A stretch of DNA of 64,000 nucleotides from Oscillospiraceae bacterium (GCA_017445875.1 JAFSRZ010000028.1:18058-82057), one strand, 5' to 3'. Numbered from the stretch's first letter, positions 34,696-46,051 are shown. Notes: generated by a model from the sequence alone, not told the origin. Program-made: numbers and translations.

Positions 34696-34744
34696 GCTCC
34701 CCCTCCGTCGCTACGCGACACCTCCCCCGCCGTGCGGGGGAGGC
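34696..34744. repeat. Palindromic intergenic repeat, unit A
   Basis: A CTCCCCCTCC arm is followed by the hairpin GTCGC-TAC-GCGAC and then by CCTCCCCC-GCCGTGC-GGGGGAGG. Similar elements are scattered in genomes of gut Firmicutes. It lies in the 263-base gap between sppA and gyrA. Confidence 0.7.
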
Positions 34745-34802
34745 GGAAAGTCCGACATTTCCTGTGAAATCGTCGCGTTTTTCTTGTCGGCAGTCCCGCG
34801 AA

Positions 34803-34849
34803 GCCCTCCCCGTGTGCGGGCAGGGTGGCGCAACGCGCCGGGTGGGGCG
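34803..34849. repeat. Palindromic intergenic repeat, unit B (opposite orientation)
   Basis: CCCTCCCCG-TGT-GCGGGCAGGG is followed by GGCGC-AAC-GCGCC and GGGTGGGG. The order of parts is the reverse of unit A, so A and B form an inverted pair about 60 bases apart. The smaller hairpins near 9109 and 13486 share the CCTCCCC theme. Confidence 0.65.
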
Positions 34850-34905
34850 ATTTTGGATAATGTTCCCGTGTCATTACTTCTTGGAGCGGGAGAGGGATTC
34901 CCGGT

Positions 34906-37425
34906 TCAATCTTTGCGGGGAATATCGGTGGAGACGGGCGGGAGTTCCTCCGGGGGGTCGAGTTCCGACGACGCCAGCGCCATGGAAATTAACTGGTCTC
35001 CGTCCTCCCGGAACCGCATCACGATAACGCCCTGTGTGGCGCGTCCGGCGGTCTTGATACGCTGTACGGCAGTCCGAAGCAAGTTTCCGTTGCGGGACAT
35101 GAGAAGCATATCCTCCGAGCCGTCCACAACGCGCACACCGACAATTTTGCCGGTCTTATTGGTCACGGTGTAGTTGCGGACGCCGTAGCCGCCACGCGCC
35201 GTCAGGCGGTAGTCCTCGACGGGGGAACGCTTGCCGAAACCGTTTTCCGTGACGGAAAGCACGGTCATACCGGGCGGGGCGCAGTCCGCGCCGACAACGT
35301 AATCCCCGTCCCGGAGTTTGATACCGCGTACGCCGACGGCGGTACGTCCCATGGGACGTACTTCCGATTCCGGGAAACATACGGCCTGTCCGTCGTGGGA
35401 GGCAATCAAAAGATTCTGGTTGCCGTCCGTCTCCCGGACAGCTATCAGGCGGTCGCCCTCGTCTAAAACCAATGCCCGGATACCGTGATTCCGCACATTG
35501 CGGAGTGTCTCCACGGGCAGACGCTTCACCGTGCCGTTGCGCGTCGCCATGAACAGGAAACGGCAGTGCAGGTCGTCAATATTTTTCGTGTGAATCATGG
35601 TCTGTACGCGTTCGCCGGTCTCGACGGGCAGAATGTTTACGACGGCGGCACCCTTGGCGGCCTTGCCGGATTCGGGTATCTGGTAGCCCTTTTTCCGGTA
35701 GACTTTGCCGGTGTCGGTGAAGAAGAAGATAAAGTCATGGGTGGACGCCGTGAAAACGTCCGTCACAACGTCCTCTTCGCGGGTCGTGATTCCACGGCGT
35801 CCCATGCCGCCGCGTGACTGTCCGGCGTACTCGCTGACGGGTGTCCGCTTGATGTACCCGGCTTCCGTCAGCGTGAAGACGCATTCTTCCTCCTCGATTA
35901 AATCCTCAATGTCAAGGTCGTCCTCGACATCCTGTATCTCGGTCATACGGTCGTCGCCGAACCGCCCCGAAATGGCAATCAGTTCTTCTTTGAGAATTTG
36001 CCGCACGAGTGCCGGGTCAGCTAATACCCGCTGGAAATAGGCAATTTGTTCTTCCAGTTCCTGATACTCGGTTTCGAGTTTTTCCCGGTTGAGGCCTTGC
36101 AGGGAAATCAGACGCATGTCACAAATGGCCTGTGCCTGTATTTCATCGAGTTGGAAGCGTTCCATTAAGTTGTCACGGGCGTTGTCGTAACTGCTCCGAA
36201 TAATGCGGATAACCTCATCAATGTTACTCTGCGCGATAAGCAGGCCTTCTAACAGGTGCGCCCGTTCCTGTGCCTTGGCTAAATCGTGGCGCGTCCGGCG
36301 CGTGATGACTTCTTCCTGAAACGTCAGATACTCGTCGATGATGTGCCGCAAGGACAGAATGCGGGGCTGTTTCTGATTGTCGACGAGCGCCAGCAGAATC
36401 ACGGCAAAACTTGACTGTAGCGCCGTCTGCGCGAACAGGCGATTTAACACTACTTGCGGATTAGCGTCCTTTTTGAGTTCGATAACGATTCTCATGCCGT
36501 TACGGTCGGTCTCATCGCGCAAGTCGGAAATGCCCTCCAAACGCTTGTCCTTGACCTGTTCGGCGATATTGCGTATGAGTTGCCGCTTGTTGACCTGATA
36601 CGGAAGCTCCGTAATGACAATCCGTGTGCGGTCGCGCCCGAACTCCTCGAACTCGTGCCGGGCGCGGATTAAAATCCGTCCGCGTCCGGTGGCGTAGGCG
36701 GCACGTATTCCGCTCCGCCCCATGATAATGCCGCGTGTGGGGAAGTCGGGGCCTTTGATATGCTGCATGAGGTCGGATAACGTGGCGTCGGGGTTGTCGA
36801 GTACGCAGATACACGCCCCGATAACCTCCCGTAAGTTATGCGGCGGAATATTTGTCGCCATGCCCACGGCGATTCCCGACGAGCCGTTTACCAGCAGATT
36901 CGGGAAACGTGCCGGGAGTACACGCGGTTCCTTGCGGTTTTCGTCAAAATTGGGGTCCCAGTCGACGGTATCACGGTCGATGTCGCGGAGCATTTCGTTC
37001 GAGATTTTGGAAAGGCGGGCTTCAGTATAACGGTAGGCGGCGGGCGGGTCGCCGTCCACGGAACCAAAGTTCCCGTGACCGTCCACGAGCATGTATCTCA
37101 TGGAAAAATCCTGCGCGAGCCGTACCATGGCGTCATACACCGACGCGTCCCCGTGCGGGTGATACTTGCCGAGAACTTCGCCGACAGTCGTCGCGGACTT
37201 GCGGAACGGCTTGTCGGAAGTCAGCCCGTCCTCGTACATCGCGTACAGAATGCGGCGGTGTACGGGTTTCAAGCCGTCCCGGACATCGGGCAGGGCGCGG
37301 CCTACAATGACGCTCATGGCATACTCAATGTAGGATTTTTCCATCTCGTCCACCAGCCGGGACTCCGTAATGACTTGATTGGGGAACGAAATGTCCTCCG
37401 GTTGATAGTCTCTGTTATGCGCCAT
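34906..37425 (-). CDS. gyrA: DNA gyrase subunit A
   Basis: This 839-residue topoisomerase subunit has the catalytic Tyr133 in [10 protein letters not shown] and the six-bladed C-terminal DNA-wrapping domain. The quinolone region reads [14 protein letters not shown]: the residue equivalent to E. coli Ser83 is Ala94, and Asp87 is conserved as Asp98. An Ala at this place is natural in Mycobacterium tuberculosis and lowers quinolone susceptibility. The ATG follows AAGGAGACTAACA. It is separated from gyrB by two small membrane-protein genes in the same direction. Confidence 0.97.
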   Translation of the reverse strand: MAHNRDYQPEDISFPNQVITESRLVDEMEKSYIEYAMSVIVGRALPDVRDGLKPVHRRILYAMYEDGLTSDKPFRKSATTVGEVLGKYHPHGDASVYDAMVRLAQDFSMRYMLVDGHGNFGSVDGDPPAAYRYTEARLSKISNEMLRDIDRDTVDWDPNFDENRKEPRVLPARFPNLLVNGSSGIAVGMATNIPPHNLREVIGACICVLDNPDATLSDLMQHIKGPDFPTRGIIMGRSGIRAAYATGRGRILIRARHEFEEFGRDRTRIVITELPYQVNKRQLIRNIAEQVKDKRLEGISDLRDETDRNGMRIVIELKKDANPQVVLNRLFAQTALQSSFAVILLALVDNQKQPRILSLRHIIDEYLTFQEEVITRRTRHDLAKAQERAHLLEGLLIAQSNIDEVIRIIRSSYDNARDNLMERFQLDEIQAQAICDMRLISLQGLNREKLETEYQELEEQIAYFQRVLADPALVRQILKEELIAISGRFGDDRMTEIQDVEDDLDIEDLIEEEECVFTLTEAGYIKRTPVSEYAGQSRGGMGRRGITTREEDVVTDVFTASTHDFIFFFTDTGKVYRKKGYQIPESGKAAKGAAVVNILPVETGERVQTMIHTKNIDDLHCRFLFMATRNGTVKRLPVETLRNVRNHGIRALVLDEGDRLIAVRETDGNQNLLIASHDGQAVCFPESEVRPMGRTAVGVRGIKLRDGDYVVGADCAPPGMTVLSVTENGFGKRSPVEDYRLTARGGYGVRNYTVTNKTGKIVGVRVVDGSEDMLLMSRNGNLLRTAVQRIKTAGRATQGVIVMRFREDGDQLISMALASSELDPPEELPPVSTDIPRKD

Positions 37426-37441
37426 TGTTAGTCTCCTTGCG

Positions 37442-37732
37442 TTAGGACAGTTTCTCCGAGAGCAAGTCTAAAATCTTCTGGTCCCGGATATCGAGAAACG
37501 CGTGTCCGCAACAGACACACAAAAGCATGGTACCCATGCAATAGGAAAACCAGCTTTTACGCGACGCCGCCGAACAGAGCGTCAGCAGGCCAAGGACGCC
37601 CTCCGCCGCGCTGAACGCCGCCATAGGCCGTACGCGCCGGAAAAACTCAATTTGGGCGCGTTGCTTTTCGGCGCTGACAGCGGAGTGCAACAGGCGTCCG
37701 AGCAAATCTTTCGGGGCTTTCAGGACGTTCAT
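37442..37732 (-). CDS. Small membrane protein between gyrB and gyrA (a)
   Basis: This 96-residue protein has a basic N-terminal half and two hydrophobic stretches (about residues 38-56 and 62-79) with several Cys residues ([16 protein letters not shown]). No family was recognised. It overlaps the preceding gene by four bases (ATGA) and ends 16 bases before gyrA, so it belongs to the gyrase transcript. A role in gyrase function is not implied. Confidence 0.7.
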   Translation of the reverse strand: MNVLKAPKDLLGRLLHSAVSAEKQRAQIEFFRRVRPMAAFSAAEGVLGLLTLCSAASRKSWFSYCMGTMLLCVCCGHAFLDIRDQKILDLLSEKLS

Positions 37733-38097
37733 TCCGCGTCCTCCTGTGCGGGCGCGGCTTCTTCGGCCTTGGTATCGGCGGCGGCCTTCACGGCTTCGGC
37801 GGCGGTTTTGACGGCCTCCGCGGCGGTCTTGACAGCTTCGGCGGCGGCGGGGACTTCCTCCGCGCTTTCTTCGGCTTCGTCCCCGTCGGCGTCGGCTTCT
37901 TCGTCGTCAAGTTCGGTATCCTCGCCCGTAAGCCAGTTATAGGCGCACACGCACAGAAGCGCGATACTCGCCAGCGCGGTCACAAGTCCGAACGCCACGG
38001 ACAGCGTTTTCCGCTTACGGGTACCGTCGGCAAGTTCGGCACTGCCGATGAGAAGTCCCGTGATTCCGATAATCAGTTTTGCAAAGCAATCAGACAT
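37729..38097 (-). CDS. Small membrane protein between gyrB and gyrA (b), acidic repeat tail
   Basis: This 122-residue protein has two hydrophobic segments (about residues 6-22 and 34-55) and an acidic, Ala-rich C-terminus with 7-residue repeats AAEAVKT encoded by a 21-bp DNA repeat. The start at 38097 follows GGGAGGTTTTACC; an in-frame upstream codon at 38118 is less well placed. The tail is probably unstructured or helical and cytoplasmic. No family was recognised. Confidence 0.7.
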   Translation of the reverse strand: MSDCFAKLIIGITGLLIGSAELADGTRKRKTLSVAFGLVTALASIALLCVCAYNWLTGEDTELDDEEADADGDEAEESAEEVPAAAEAVKTAAEAVKTAAEAVKAAADTKAEEAAPAQEDAE

Positions 38098-38163
38098 GGG
38101 TAAAACCTCCCGAAACATGAAATTATAGCGAACCGCGCCGGAGCGCGGAAAGCGGACGGGGTG

Positions 38164-40092
<1,929 letters not shown>

Positions 40093-40255
40093 TGTGGAGT
40101 TCCTTTCTACGGACGGCATAGCGTTTGTATCATGGTCATTGTACCACACTTTCCGGGAAAACAAAAGCGTATTTTACGATTTGACGCGAAATTTTTGAGA
40201 AGCGAGAAAATACCGTGTCCGGGCATTCACGCCGCCGCCGTGATTCGATACCCCT

Positions 40256-40284
40256 ATTATACACGAAAACCGGGCGAATGTAAA
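40256..40284 (-). promoter_or_regulatory. Promoter of gyrB
   Basis: On the minus strand TTTACA (40279-40284), 17-base spacer, perfect TATAAT (40256-40261). The leader before gyrB is about 155 bases. Confidence 0.75.
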
Positions 40285-40345
40285 TAAAAAAAATTGCGCG
40301 TCCACAAATATTTTGTGCAACAGGCAATTTCCGCGCAAACACGAA

Positions 40346-40367
40346 ATGTCCGCCGTGCGGCGGACAT
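40346..40367 (-). terminator. Hairpin after the VWA/metallopeptidase-like gene
   Basis: ATGTCCGCC (40346-40354) and GGCGGACAT (40359-40367) form a perfect 9-bp stem with a 4-base loop, followed on - by TTCGTGTTTG. Confidence 0.7.
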
Positions 40368-40379
40368 GTTCACGCGTTG

Positions 40380-41714
40380 TTACAGTTCCGGCATGGCGTC
40401 GACTTCCGCCCAGTCGTCGGACAGTTCCGGCGTCTGTCTGACGGCGCGTTCCAAACTTGGAAGCGTCAACACAAGACGTATCGCCCACGGGGGCATTGTC
40501 ACCGATAACGGCGGCTCGTCCAGCAGTACAAACGCCGTCTCGTACGGCGGACGCTTTGACGGATAGACCCCCATGCCGTCTGTGAAGTACACCAGTCCCC
40601 GCAGACTGTGGAACACGCCTTCTTTCCGCAACTGCTCCACGTACTCGAACACCGGTCGAAAGTCCGTGGCGCTCCCGCCCGATAACTGGAACTGTTCCAT
40701 ACATGTTTTCAGTTCGTCCAGACTGTGTATCGGCGTGTCGGCGCGGATTTGGTCGTCACATTGCAAAATACGGATGTTGACTTTCCGGGTGAAAGTCCCC
40801 GTACTCCGCAAAATGGCGTACGTACAAGCCAGAAATTCCCGCACGAGTTCGCCGGATGTCGACATGGACGTGTCAACGGCTATGACAAAGTCCTCAATAC
40901 GGCGCTCCTCGCGGGTCTCGACAGGCTCTACAAGCGGCAGATTCCCGTACAGCCGAAGTCCGTACGTGTAAAACACAGGGTCGAAGGCGTTGCCGTCCAG
41001 CGACACCACCTCACGCGGCACCGCGAAGCGTCGCAGAAATGCCCGGTAGTCGATATCGTCCCGCACCGCCGCCTTGACCTGTTCTAACACGGTCTCGCCG
41101 CCCGTGGCCTGTCCGGCAAGGACTGTCTCCATGGCGGTCTGTGTCTTTTCGGACAACTCTTTCCAGTGTTCGTCCTGTTTCGTGGCGTTGTCGCGCTCCC
41201 AAAGGTCGTGTTCATCGACAAAGAACTGTTTCCGCAGGGTACCCAACTCGAACTCCGACAGGTTCCGGCGCAACAAATGACGGTAAATCCCCTCCGCGGT
41301 CAGCACTTTCATTTCCCGCTGACATTCGCCGTAAAACTTCCGCCGCGCCGGGGCTTGCGTCGTACGCAGACAGCCATAGTCGAGCGCGTCCAGCACGCTT
41401 TCGACCGCCGCGTCACAGGCCAAGTCCCACAGTTCCGCGACTTTCCCGCGACGCTTGCCGAGGTGCCGCAACATACAGTGTAAGACGATATGCAGATAAG
41501 CCCGGTTGACCAGAACCGGGCTTCTTAAATAGCGGTCAGCCAGATACGGCGCGTGATAATGTAATGTTTCGCCGTCCGTGGCAAGCGACAGCGTGTCGCC
41601 GGGCGCGAACAACAACGCGCACAGCGCCGCGTCGAGATACGGCAGATTCATGTACAGCTCATTCCGCGCCGAAAATAACAGTTCTTCCCCGACAGATTCC
41701 AATGTCTGTTCCAT
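40380..41714 (-). CDS. DUF2201-type putative metallopeptidase with VWA-like domain
   Basis: This 444-residue protein resembles COG3864/DUF2201 proteins. The N-terminal half carries a His-rich helix LHIVLHCMLRHLGKRRG (about residues 82-98) in the place of the metal-binding helix of the family. The C-terminal half has a VWA-like metal-ion site with DTSMSTSGE near residue 278 and later YFTDGMG. Such proteins usually pair with a MoxR-type AAA ATPase; none is seen here. The ATG at 41714 gives the normal N-terminus; longer in-frame starts would overlap the next gene. The leucine-rich protein gene ends 10 bases upstream, so both form one transcript. Confidence 0.75.
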   Translation of the reverse strand: MEQTLESVGEELLFSARNELYMNLPYLDAALCALLFAPGDTLSLATDGETLHYHAPYLADRYLRSPVLVNRAYLHIVLHCMLRHLGKRRGKVAELWDLACDAAVESVLDALDYGCLRTTQAPARRKFYGECQREMKVLTAEGIYRHLLRRNLSEFELGTLRKQFFVDEHDLWERDNATKQDEHWKELSEKTQTAMETVLAGQATGGETVLEQVKAAVRDDIDYRAFLRRFAVPREVVSLDGNAFDPVFYTYGLRLYGNLPLVEPVETREERRIEDFVIAVDTSMSTSGELVREFLACTYAILRSTGTFTRKVNIRILQCDDQIRADTPIHSLDELKTCMEQFQLSGGSATDFRPVFEYVEQLRKEGVFHSLRGLVYFTDGMGVYPSKRPPYETAFVLLDEPPLSVTMPPWAIRLVLTLPSLERAVRQTPELSDDWAEVDAMPEL

Positions 41715-41724
41715 AATTCCCCCA

Positions 41725-42696
41725 TTATAGCGCGAAGCGCGACGTATCCCGCAAGGGAAAACGCTTGCGCTGTTCGTCCAGCAGAAACGCGACGGCTTCC
41801 GTTTGCCCCTGTTCGCGGGCGATTGCGCACACGTCCGACAGCGCCTCACGCCCCGGCGACGTACTCCGTACCAGAAACGCAAGTCCGGCGCTGTCACGCT
41901 CCGACAACCGCCACGCCGCCGCTTCCCGGAAATGTTCCCCAAGAAACGCCGTGTAATGTTCGCGTGCGGTGTCCGACAATTCCTCCGGGTATCGCACACG
42001 CCACCACGCCAGACGGTACGCGGTATCCGTGTCCATGACCCCACACGACTTCCGCCACAGCGCGTCGTACTCCGAAAAAATTATGCGGCGCTCCCGGAAA
42101 CAGTGATGATACGGGTATCCGACGCCCTCTATCACGTAGTCGAAGTGATGAGCCGGACAGTTTTCCTCGTAGCTCTCGCGGAACTCCGGGAAAATCAGCC
42201 GGAACAGGGGTTCCGATACCGTACGCGACACAGTAATATCAAGTTCCCGGTTGAGTTCCCCGGCGAAGTACGCCAGCGCGCCGCCGTCGGCGTCAGGCCG
42301 CACAATCTCCACGCGTTCCAGCGAACGGCAGTTGACCAGTACGCCGCTCCCCCAGCGCGTCACATTGTCCCACAGGCACAGCCGCGACAGGGCACGGCAG
42401 TTGTAGAGCGCGTAATCGCCCACGCGGCGCAGTCCGGGCGGCAGTCGCAACGCCTCCAACGACTGATTGTCCCACGCGCCCGCGCCCGCGCCGCACTCAA
42501 TACGCACCTGTTCCCCCGCGACTTCCGGCGCGTCCGGCGACATTGCCCGCGCTCCCAGTCCGACGATTGGAACGCCCCACAGCGTGTCCGGCAACGCCGC
42601 CCGCGTGTCGCATGTCCGACACCGTAAGAGCGTTACGCCGTCGGGGTCACGCCGCGCCGTCAGTGTCCAGTTGCTTTCCCCGTTGAATGTCTCCAC
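41725..42696 (-). CDS. Leucine-rich repeat (BspA-like) protein
   Basis: This 323-residue protein starts at a GTG six bases after AAGGAGG. It begins with a beta-rich segment containing a Cys pair (CRTCDTRAALP), then LRR_5/BspA-like repeats: SLEALRLPPGLRRVGDYALY followed by CRALSRLCLWDNV and CRSLERVEIV. The C-terminal half is mostly helical and not assigned. No signal peptide is evident, so it is probably cytoplasmic. It is cotranscribed with the VWA/metallopeptidase-like gene, which suggests a shared function as a binding or adaptor protein. Confidence 0.75.
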   Translation of the reverse strand: METFNGESNWTLTARRDPDGVTLLRCRTCDTRAALPDTLWGVPIVGLGARAMSPDAPEVAGEQVRIECGAGAGAWDNQSLEALRLPPGLRRVGDYALYNCRALSRLCLWDNVTRWGSGVLVNCRSLERVEIVRPDADGGALAYFAGELNRELDITVSRTVSEPLFRLIFPEFRESYEENCPAHHFDYVIEGVGYPYHHCFRERRIIFSEYDALWRKSCGVMDTDTAYRLAWWRVRYPEELSDTAREHYTAFLGEHFREAAAWRLSERDSAGLAFLVRSTSPGREALSDVCAIAREQGQTEAVAFLLDEQRKRFPLRDTSRFAL

Positions 42697-42759
42697 GCGC
42701 CGCCTCCTTGTACGTTTTCCGCGCAATCATACCACGCCGCGCCGCGAAAATCAACCGTT

Positions 42760-42793
42760 CAACAAAAAATTCCCCCGGAAAGCTCCGGGGGAA
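42760..42793 (-). terminator. Terminator of gltA
   Basis: TTCCCCCGGA (42770-42779) and TCCGGGGGAA (42784-42793) form a perfect 10-bp stem with a 4-base loop, followed on - by ATTTTTTGTT. Confidence 0.9.
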
Positions 42794-42797
42794 CGTG

Positions 42798-44171
42798 TTA
42801 TTCCCGGTTCTCCATCGGGACATACGAGCGGTGTTCCTCGACGCACTCATAGCGCGGACGAATCAGCTTGCCGCCGACACTTAATTCCTCCATACGGTGG
42901 GCGCTCCACCCGGCGATACGGGCGATTGCGAACAGCGGCGTATACAAGGCCGTGGGCAGTCCGAGCATTTCGTAGACAAAGCCACTGTAGAAGTCAATAT
43001 TCGTCGAGAGAGCTTTCTTGTGCTGACGCTCTTTCAGGAGCGCTTTCCCGACGGATTCCACTTTCTGGTAAAGCGCAAGTTCTTTGTCGCGTCCCTTCTC
43101 CGCCGCCAGACGCCGCACGTACTCCCGGAACACCTCACAGCGCGGGTCGGACTTCGTATAGACCGCGTGTCCGAGACCGTAAATCAGGCCGCTTTTGTCG
43201 AACGCGTCCCGGTTGAGCATGCGCGTCAGATAGTCCCGGATACAGTCCTCGTCTGACCAGTCTTGCACGTTTTCCTTGATATCGTCCATCATCATCATGA
43301 CTTTACTGTTTGCGCCGCCGTGGCGGGGGCCTTTCAGCGACGCCATTGCCGCCGCCATAGCCGAGTAGGTGTCCGTACCCGACGACGTGACAACGTGGTT
43401 TGTGAATGTGGAGTTGTTGCCGCCGCCGTGGTCGGCGTGGAGTACGAGCGCGACATCTAATGTCCGCGCCTCCAAGTCGGTGTAACTTCTGTCCTCGCGC
43501 AGAAGCCGAAGGAAGTTCTCCGCCGTGGAAAGTTCCGGCAACGGAACGTGAATGAACAGGCTTTCGCCCTGTACGTACCGCCACGCCTGATAGGCGTAAA
43601 TCGCCAGTACGGGCATATTGGCAATGAGTTGCAGCGACTGCCGCAGGACGTTTTCAAGGCCGATGTCGTTGGGGTTGTCGTCGTAGCAGAAAAGTGTCAG
43701 AATACCGCGTTGCATGGTGTTCATGAGGTCGCCCGTTGGGGCTTTCATGATAACGTCGCGGAAAAAGTTCGTCGGGAGTGTGCGGTAGGAAGCGAGTTGT
43801 CCGCAGAAGTCCTCCAATTGTGCGTGGCTGGGCAGTTCGCCGAACAGAAGCAGATATGCGGCCTCCTCGAACGCGAACCGCGTCGAACCCTCGACGATTT
43901 TCCGGCAGTCAATGCCCCGGTAGAACAGCGTACCCTCGACAGGGGATATCATCTCATGTCCGCGGTCGCCCCGGACGGTGTACGACTGGATTTCGGCGAC
44001 GCGGGTCAGTCCCGTTAAGACGCCGCGTCCGTCCTCGTTGCGGAGTCCGCGCTTGACGTTGTACTCTTTGTAGAGTTTGGGGTCGATGTAGTTTTTCTTC
44101 TCCCACTGCTCTTTCAATGACAGAATGGCGGGTGTAATTTTGGAATAGGCGTTTTCCTCCGTGCGAACCAT
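42798..44171 (-). CDS. gltA: Citrate synthase
   Basis: This 457-residue protein belongs to the citrate synthase family. The catalytic His residues appear in LVLHADHGGGNNSTF (about residues 249-263) and in the GPRHGGANSKVM segment, and the Asp near STNIDFYSG. It condenses oxaloacetate and acetyl-CoA. The divergent length and sequence are typical of the clostridial type; a 2-methylcitrate activity cannot be excluded. The ATG at 44171 follows GGAGGTTCCGGTT. It is monocistronic and splits the VWA/LRR pair from the TerY-P-type operon. Confidence 0.94.
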   Translation of the reverse strand: MVRTEENAYSKITPAILSLKEQWEKKNYIDPKLYKEYNVKRGLRNEDGRGVLTGLTRVAEIQSYTVRGDRGHEMISPVEGTLFYRGIDCRKIVEGSTRFAFEEAAYLLLFGELPSHAQLEDFCGQLASYRTLPTNFFRDVIMKAPTGDLMNTMQRGILTLFCYDDNPNDIGLENVLRQSLQLIANMPVLAIYAYQAWRYVQGESLFIHVPLPELSTAENFLRLLREDRSYTDLEARTLDVALVLHADHGGGNNSTFTNHVVTSSGTDTYSAMAAAMASLKGPRHGGANSKVMMMMDDIKENVQDWSDEDCIRDYLTRMLNRDAFDKSGLIYGLGHAVYTKSDPRCEVFREYVRRLAAEKGRDKELALYQKVESVGKALLKERQHKKALSTNIDFYSGFVYEMLGLPTALYTPLFAIARIAGWSAHRMEELSVGGKLIRPRYECVEEHRSYVPMENRE

Positions 44172-44207
44172 AACCGGAACCTCCTTGCGGTGCAATCACG
44201 GATTGCA

Positions 44208-44236
44208 ATTTTAGCACAAGCAACTTGCGTTTTCAA
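44208..44236 (-). promoter_or_regulatory. Promoter of gltA
   Basis: On the minus strand TTGAAA (44231-44236), 17-base spacer, TAAAAT (44208-44213). An inverted repeat, TGCAAT (44191-44196) and ATTGCA (44202-44207), lies just downstream of the -10 box and could be an operator. Confidence 0.7.
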
Positions 44237-44306
44237 CGGCAATCTGTGGGAAATTTCCGGTCATAGGTTGCGCGTTTTGCATGATTCCATGAAACATCCT
44301 GCATTT

Positions 44307-44657
44307 TCACATATCGCCGCCGCTGACACGCACTTCCGGCACCTGTTCAAAGCCCTCCATACGGATTCCGCACCAGCCGCAGACAAGCGCCGTTTCGCCC
44401 TTCCAACAGGTCAATTTCCCGCATTTGCCGCACTGTACCAGATTTTTCGCGCCGCAGTACGGACAGCCGGGGTAGTCGGGCTCATAGCGCAGACTGCCAC
44501 GAATTTGCATGCGGTCGTAACCTTCGGATTTGGCCTGACGTTCGTTGACCGGGAATGCCCAATTCCGCCGCCAGTCACCGTCGGACATTTTCTGTGTGCG
44601 CATGCCGTACAGTTGCCCGTTGTCGGGACACCGCGCCAGTATGACCGTCGCTTCCAT
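44307..44657 (-). CDS. Zinc-ribbon protein of the TerY-C type
   Basis: This 116-residue protein has an N-terminal segment (ARCPDNGQLYGMR) and a C-terminal zinc-ribbon cluster with three CxxC knuckles: CPYCGAKNLVQCGKCG and then CWKGETALVCGWCG. It resembles the TerY-C metal-binding domain that is often fused to or encoded beside TerY-type VWA proteins. It should fold around one or two zinc ions and may bring together the VWA, phosphatase and kinase proteins encoded upstream. The ATG follows AAAGGAGCGTGACAGC. It is the last gene of the operon. Confidence 0.78.
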   Translation of the reverse strand: MEATVILARCPDNGQLYGMRTQKMSDGDWRRNWAFPVNERQAKSEGYDRMQIRGSLRYEPDYPGCPYCGAKNLVQCGKCGKLTCWKGETALVCGWCGIRMEGFEQVPEVRVSGGDM

Positions 44658-44671
44658 GCTGTCACGCTCCT

Positions 44672-46051
44672 TTACGCGTCCGCGCCGGAAGCGCTGTCCG
44701 TGTTCGAGAGCGCCAGCAGTTCCGACAGCAGTTGACGCCGTTCCGCTTTGACCGCCTGATACTTCGCGTCGTACGCGGAAAAGGCCTTTTCGGCGTCCTC
44801 GAACTCCCGTTTCCGGGCTTTCAGACTGCCCTCACACGCCGCCTGTAAGCGTTCCCGTTGCCGGATTTCTTCCACGAGCCGTTCCAGTTCTTCTTCATGA
44901 TTGCCCGGTGTCTTTTCCAGCGACGTTTTGCTGACCATCAGGAACGCCAATTCCTCATGATACATGGAATACTCCTCCCGGACCAAGTCGAGACGGCTTT
45001 GGGCGTCGTTCATGCGTTTGGAGAGAAGTTCGTATTTCCGCGCCCCGCTTCGGAGTTCGTCGCCCTTCCAGAAGAGGCCTTCTTCCAGTCCGTAGCGCCT
45101 GACATTCATCCGCCAGAGTTCGGCGAAACGCGCCAGCTCCTCCGGACACACGATACCCGCTACTGACACGTCGTCCCAACTGCCGCCGTAGCCGTACAGG
45201 CCGCGCATGCTGAACCCCGGAAGCGTTTCCGCGAGATACGCCGACAGTTCGTCGGGCGTACGCGACGCCGCCTCACAGCTCAGGGACTTGTAAAATGTAT
45301 GCACGCCGCCCATCAACGTGTGACTTTCGCCGAGGTCGGTATAGGTGTCGCGGAAAGCGTCCTCCACGCCATCGGTACCGAGGTAGCAGGCAATCACGGG
45401 CGTTTGGCGCAAGTCCAGAATGCGGCTTCGGAAACTGACTGTCGCGTCGGGGTCACACAGGGAAGTCGTGACATTCCCCTCACAGCGACTGTCCCACGGA
45501 ATAGGCTGTTGCGGGCGTCCGTCGGCGTAGAATACTTCACAGCGTCCGTCGCCCTGTTGCAGAAGCATGAGCGCGGGCGGGAAGTACAGCGCCGCCATTA
45601 ATGTGGTGCCGTAGATATGCGGAATGGCGTCCGGCTCGCGCAGGCGTTCCGATAACAGTTCCATTTCTCCGGGGTCGGGCGGATTTTGGTCGAAATCCCG
45701 GCGAACGGCGTCATTCCAGCGGCTTAAAACAACGTCCGTCCAGCGCCGGAACTCCAATTGACGATAGCGGGCGTTCGTGAACATGTCGTGAAAGAAGCGT
45801 TCCCGGACAGTATCCGGCGCGGCTTGCTTCTCCTCCGCCACTTCCCTGAGAAAGTCCATGGCGACAGAGACCGCCATTTCCGCGCCCGCACGGCTTCGGA
45901 AACAGCGCGGGTCGCCGTGACCGTCCGCGACGGCGATGATATGAAACGCGCCGTTTTCCGCCGTGAACGCGCCGGACGCGTCCTCACAGGGGATTTTCCG
46001 CTCGACATGCGACGCCCCACGCGCCGTACTGTTAAAAGTGTACGTTACCAC
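44672..46051 (-). CDS. PP2C-type serine/threonine phosphatase with C-terminal coiled coil
   Basis: This 459-residue protein starts at a GTG that overlaps the end of the VWA gene by seven bases. The PP2C metal ligands are visible: Glu/Asp in PCEDAS (about 22-24), ADGHGD (Asp43 to Asp47), GTDGVEDAF (Asp227) and SWDDVSVAG (Asp293, Asp294). After residue 310 there is a long charged coiled coil of about 120 residues. It should dephosphorylate proteins modified by the kinase of the same operon. The arrangement kinase-VWA-PP2C is that of the TerY-phosphorylation triad. Confidence 0.88.
   Translation of the reverse strand: MVTYTFNSTARGASHVERKIPCEDASGAFTAENGAFHIIAVADGHGDPRCFRSRAGAEMAVSVAMDFLREVAEEKQAAPDTVRERFFHDMFTNARYRQLEFRRWTDVVLSRWNDAVRRDFDQNPPDPGEMELLSERLREPDAIPHIYGTTLMAALYFPPALMLLQQGDGRCEVFYADGRPQQPIPWDSRCEGNVTTSLCDPDATVSFRSRILDLRQTPVIACYLGTDGVEDAFRDTYTDLGESHTLMGGVHTFYKSLSCEAASRTPDELSAYLAETLPGFSMRGLYGYGGSWDDVSVAGIVCPEELARFAELWRMNVRRYGLEEGLFWKGDELRSGARKYELLSKRMNDAQSRLDLVREEYSMYHEELAFLMVSKTSLEKTPGNHEEELERLVEEIRQRERLQAACEGSLKARKREFEDAEKAFSAYDAKYQAVKAERRQLLSELLALSNTDSASGADA

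Noticed and set aside
40256-40330. Possible replication-origin features (A/T-rich stretch, TTATACACG near a DnaA box) upstream of gyrB
   Set aside because: Only one near-match to TTATNCACA, no dnaA, dnaN or recF nearby; the A/T-rich part is explained by the gyrB promoter.
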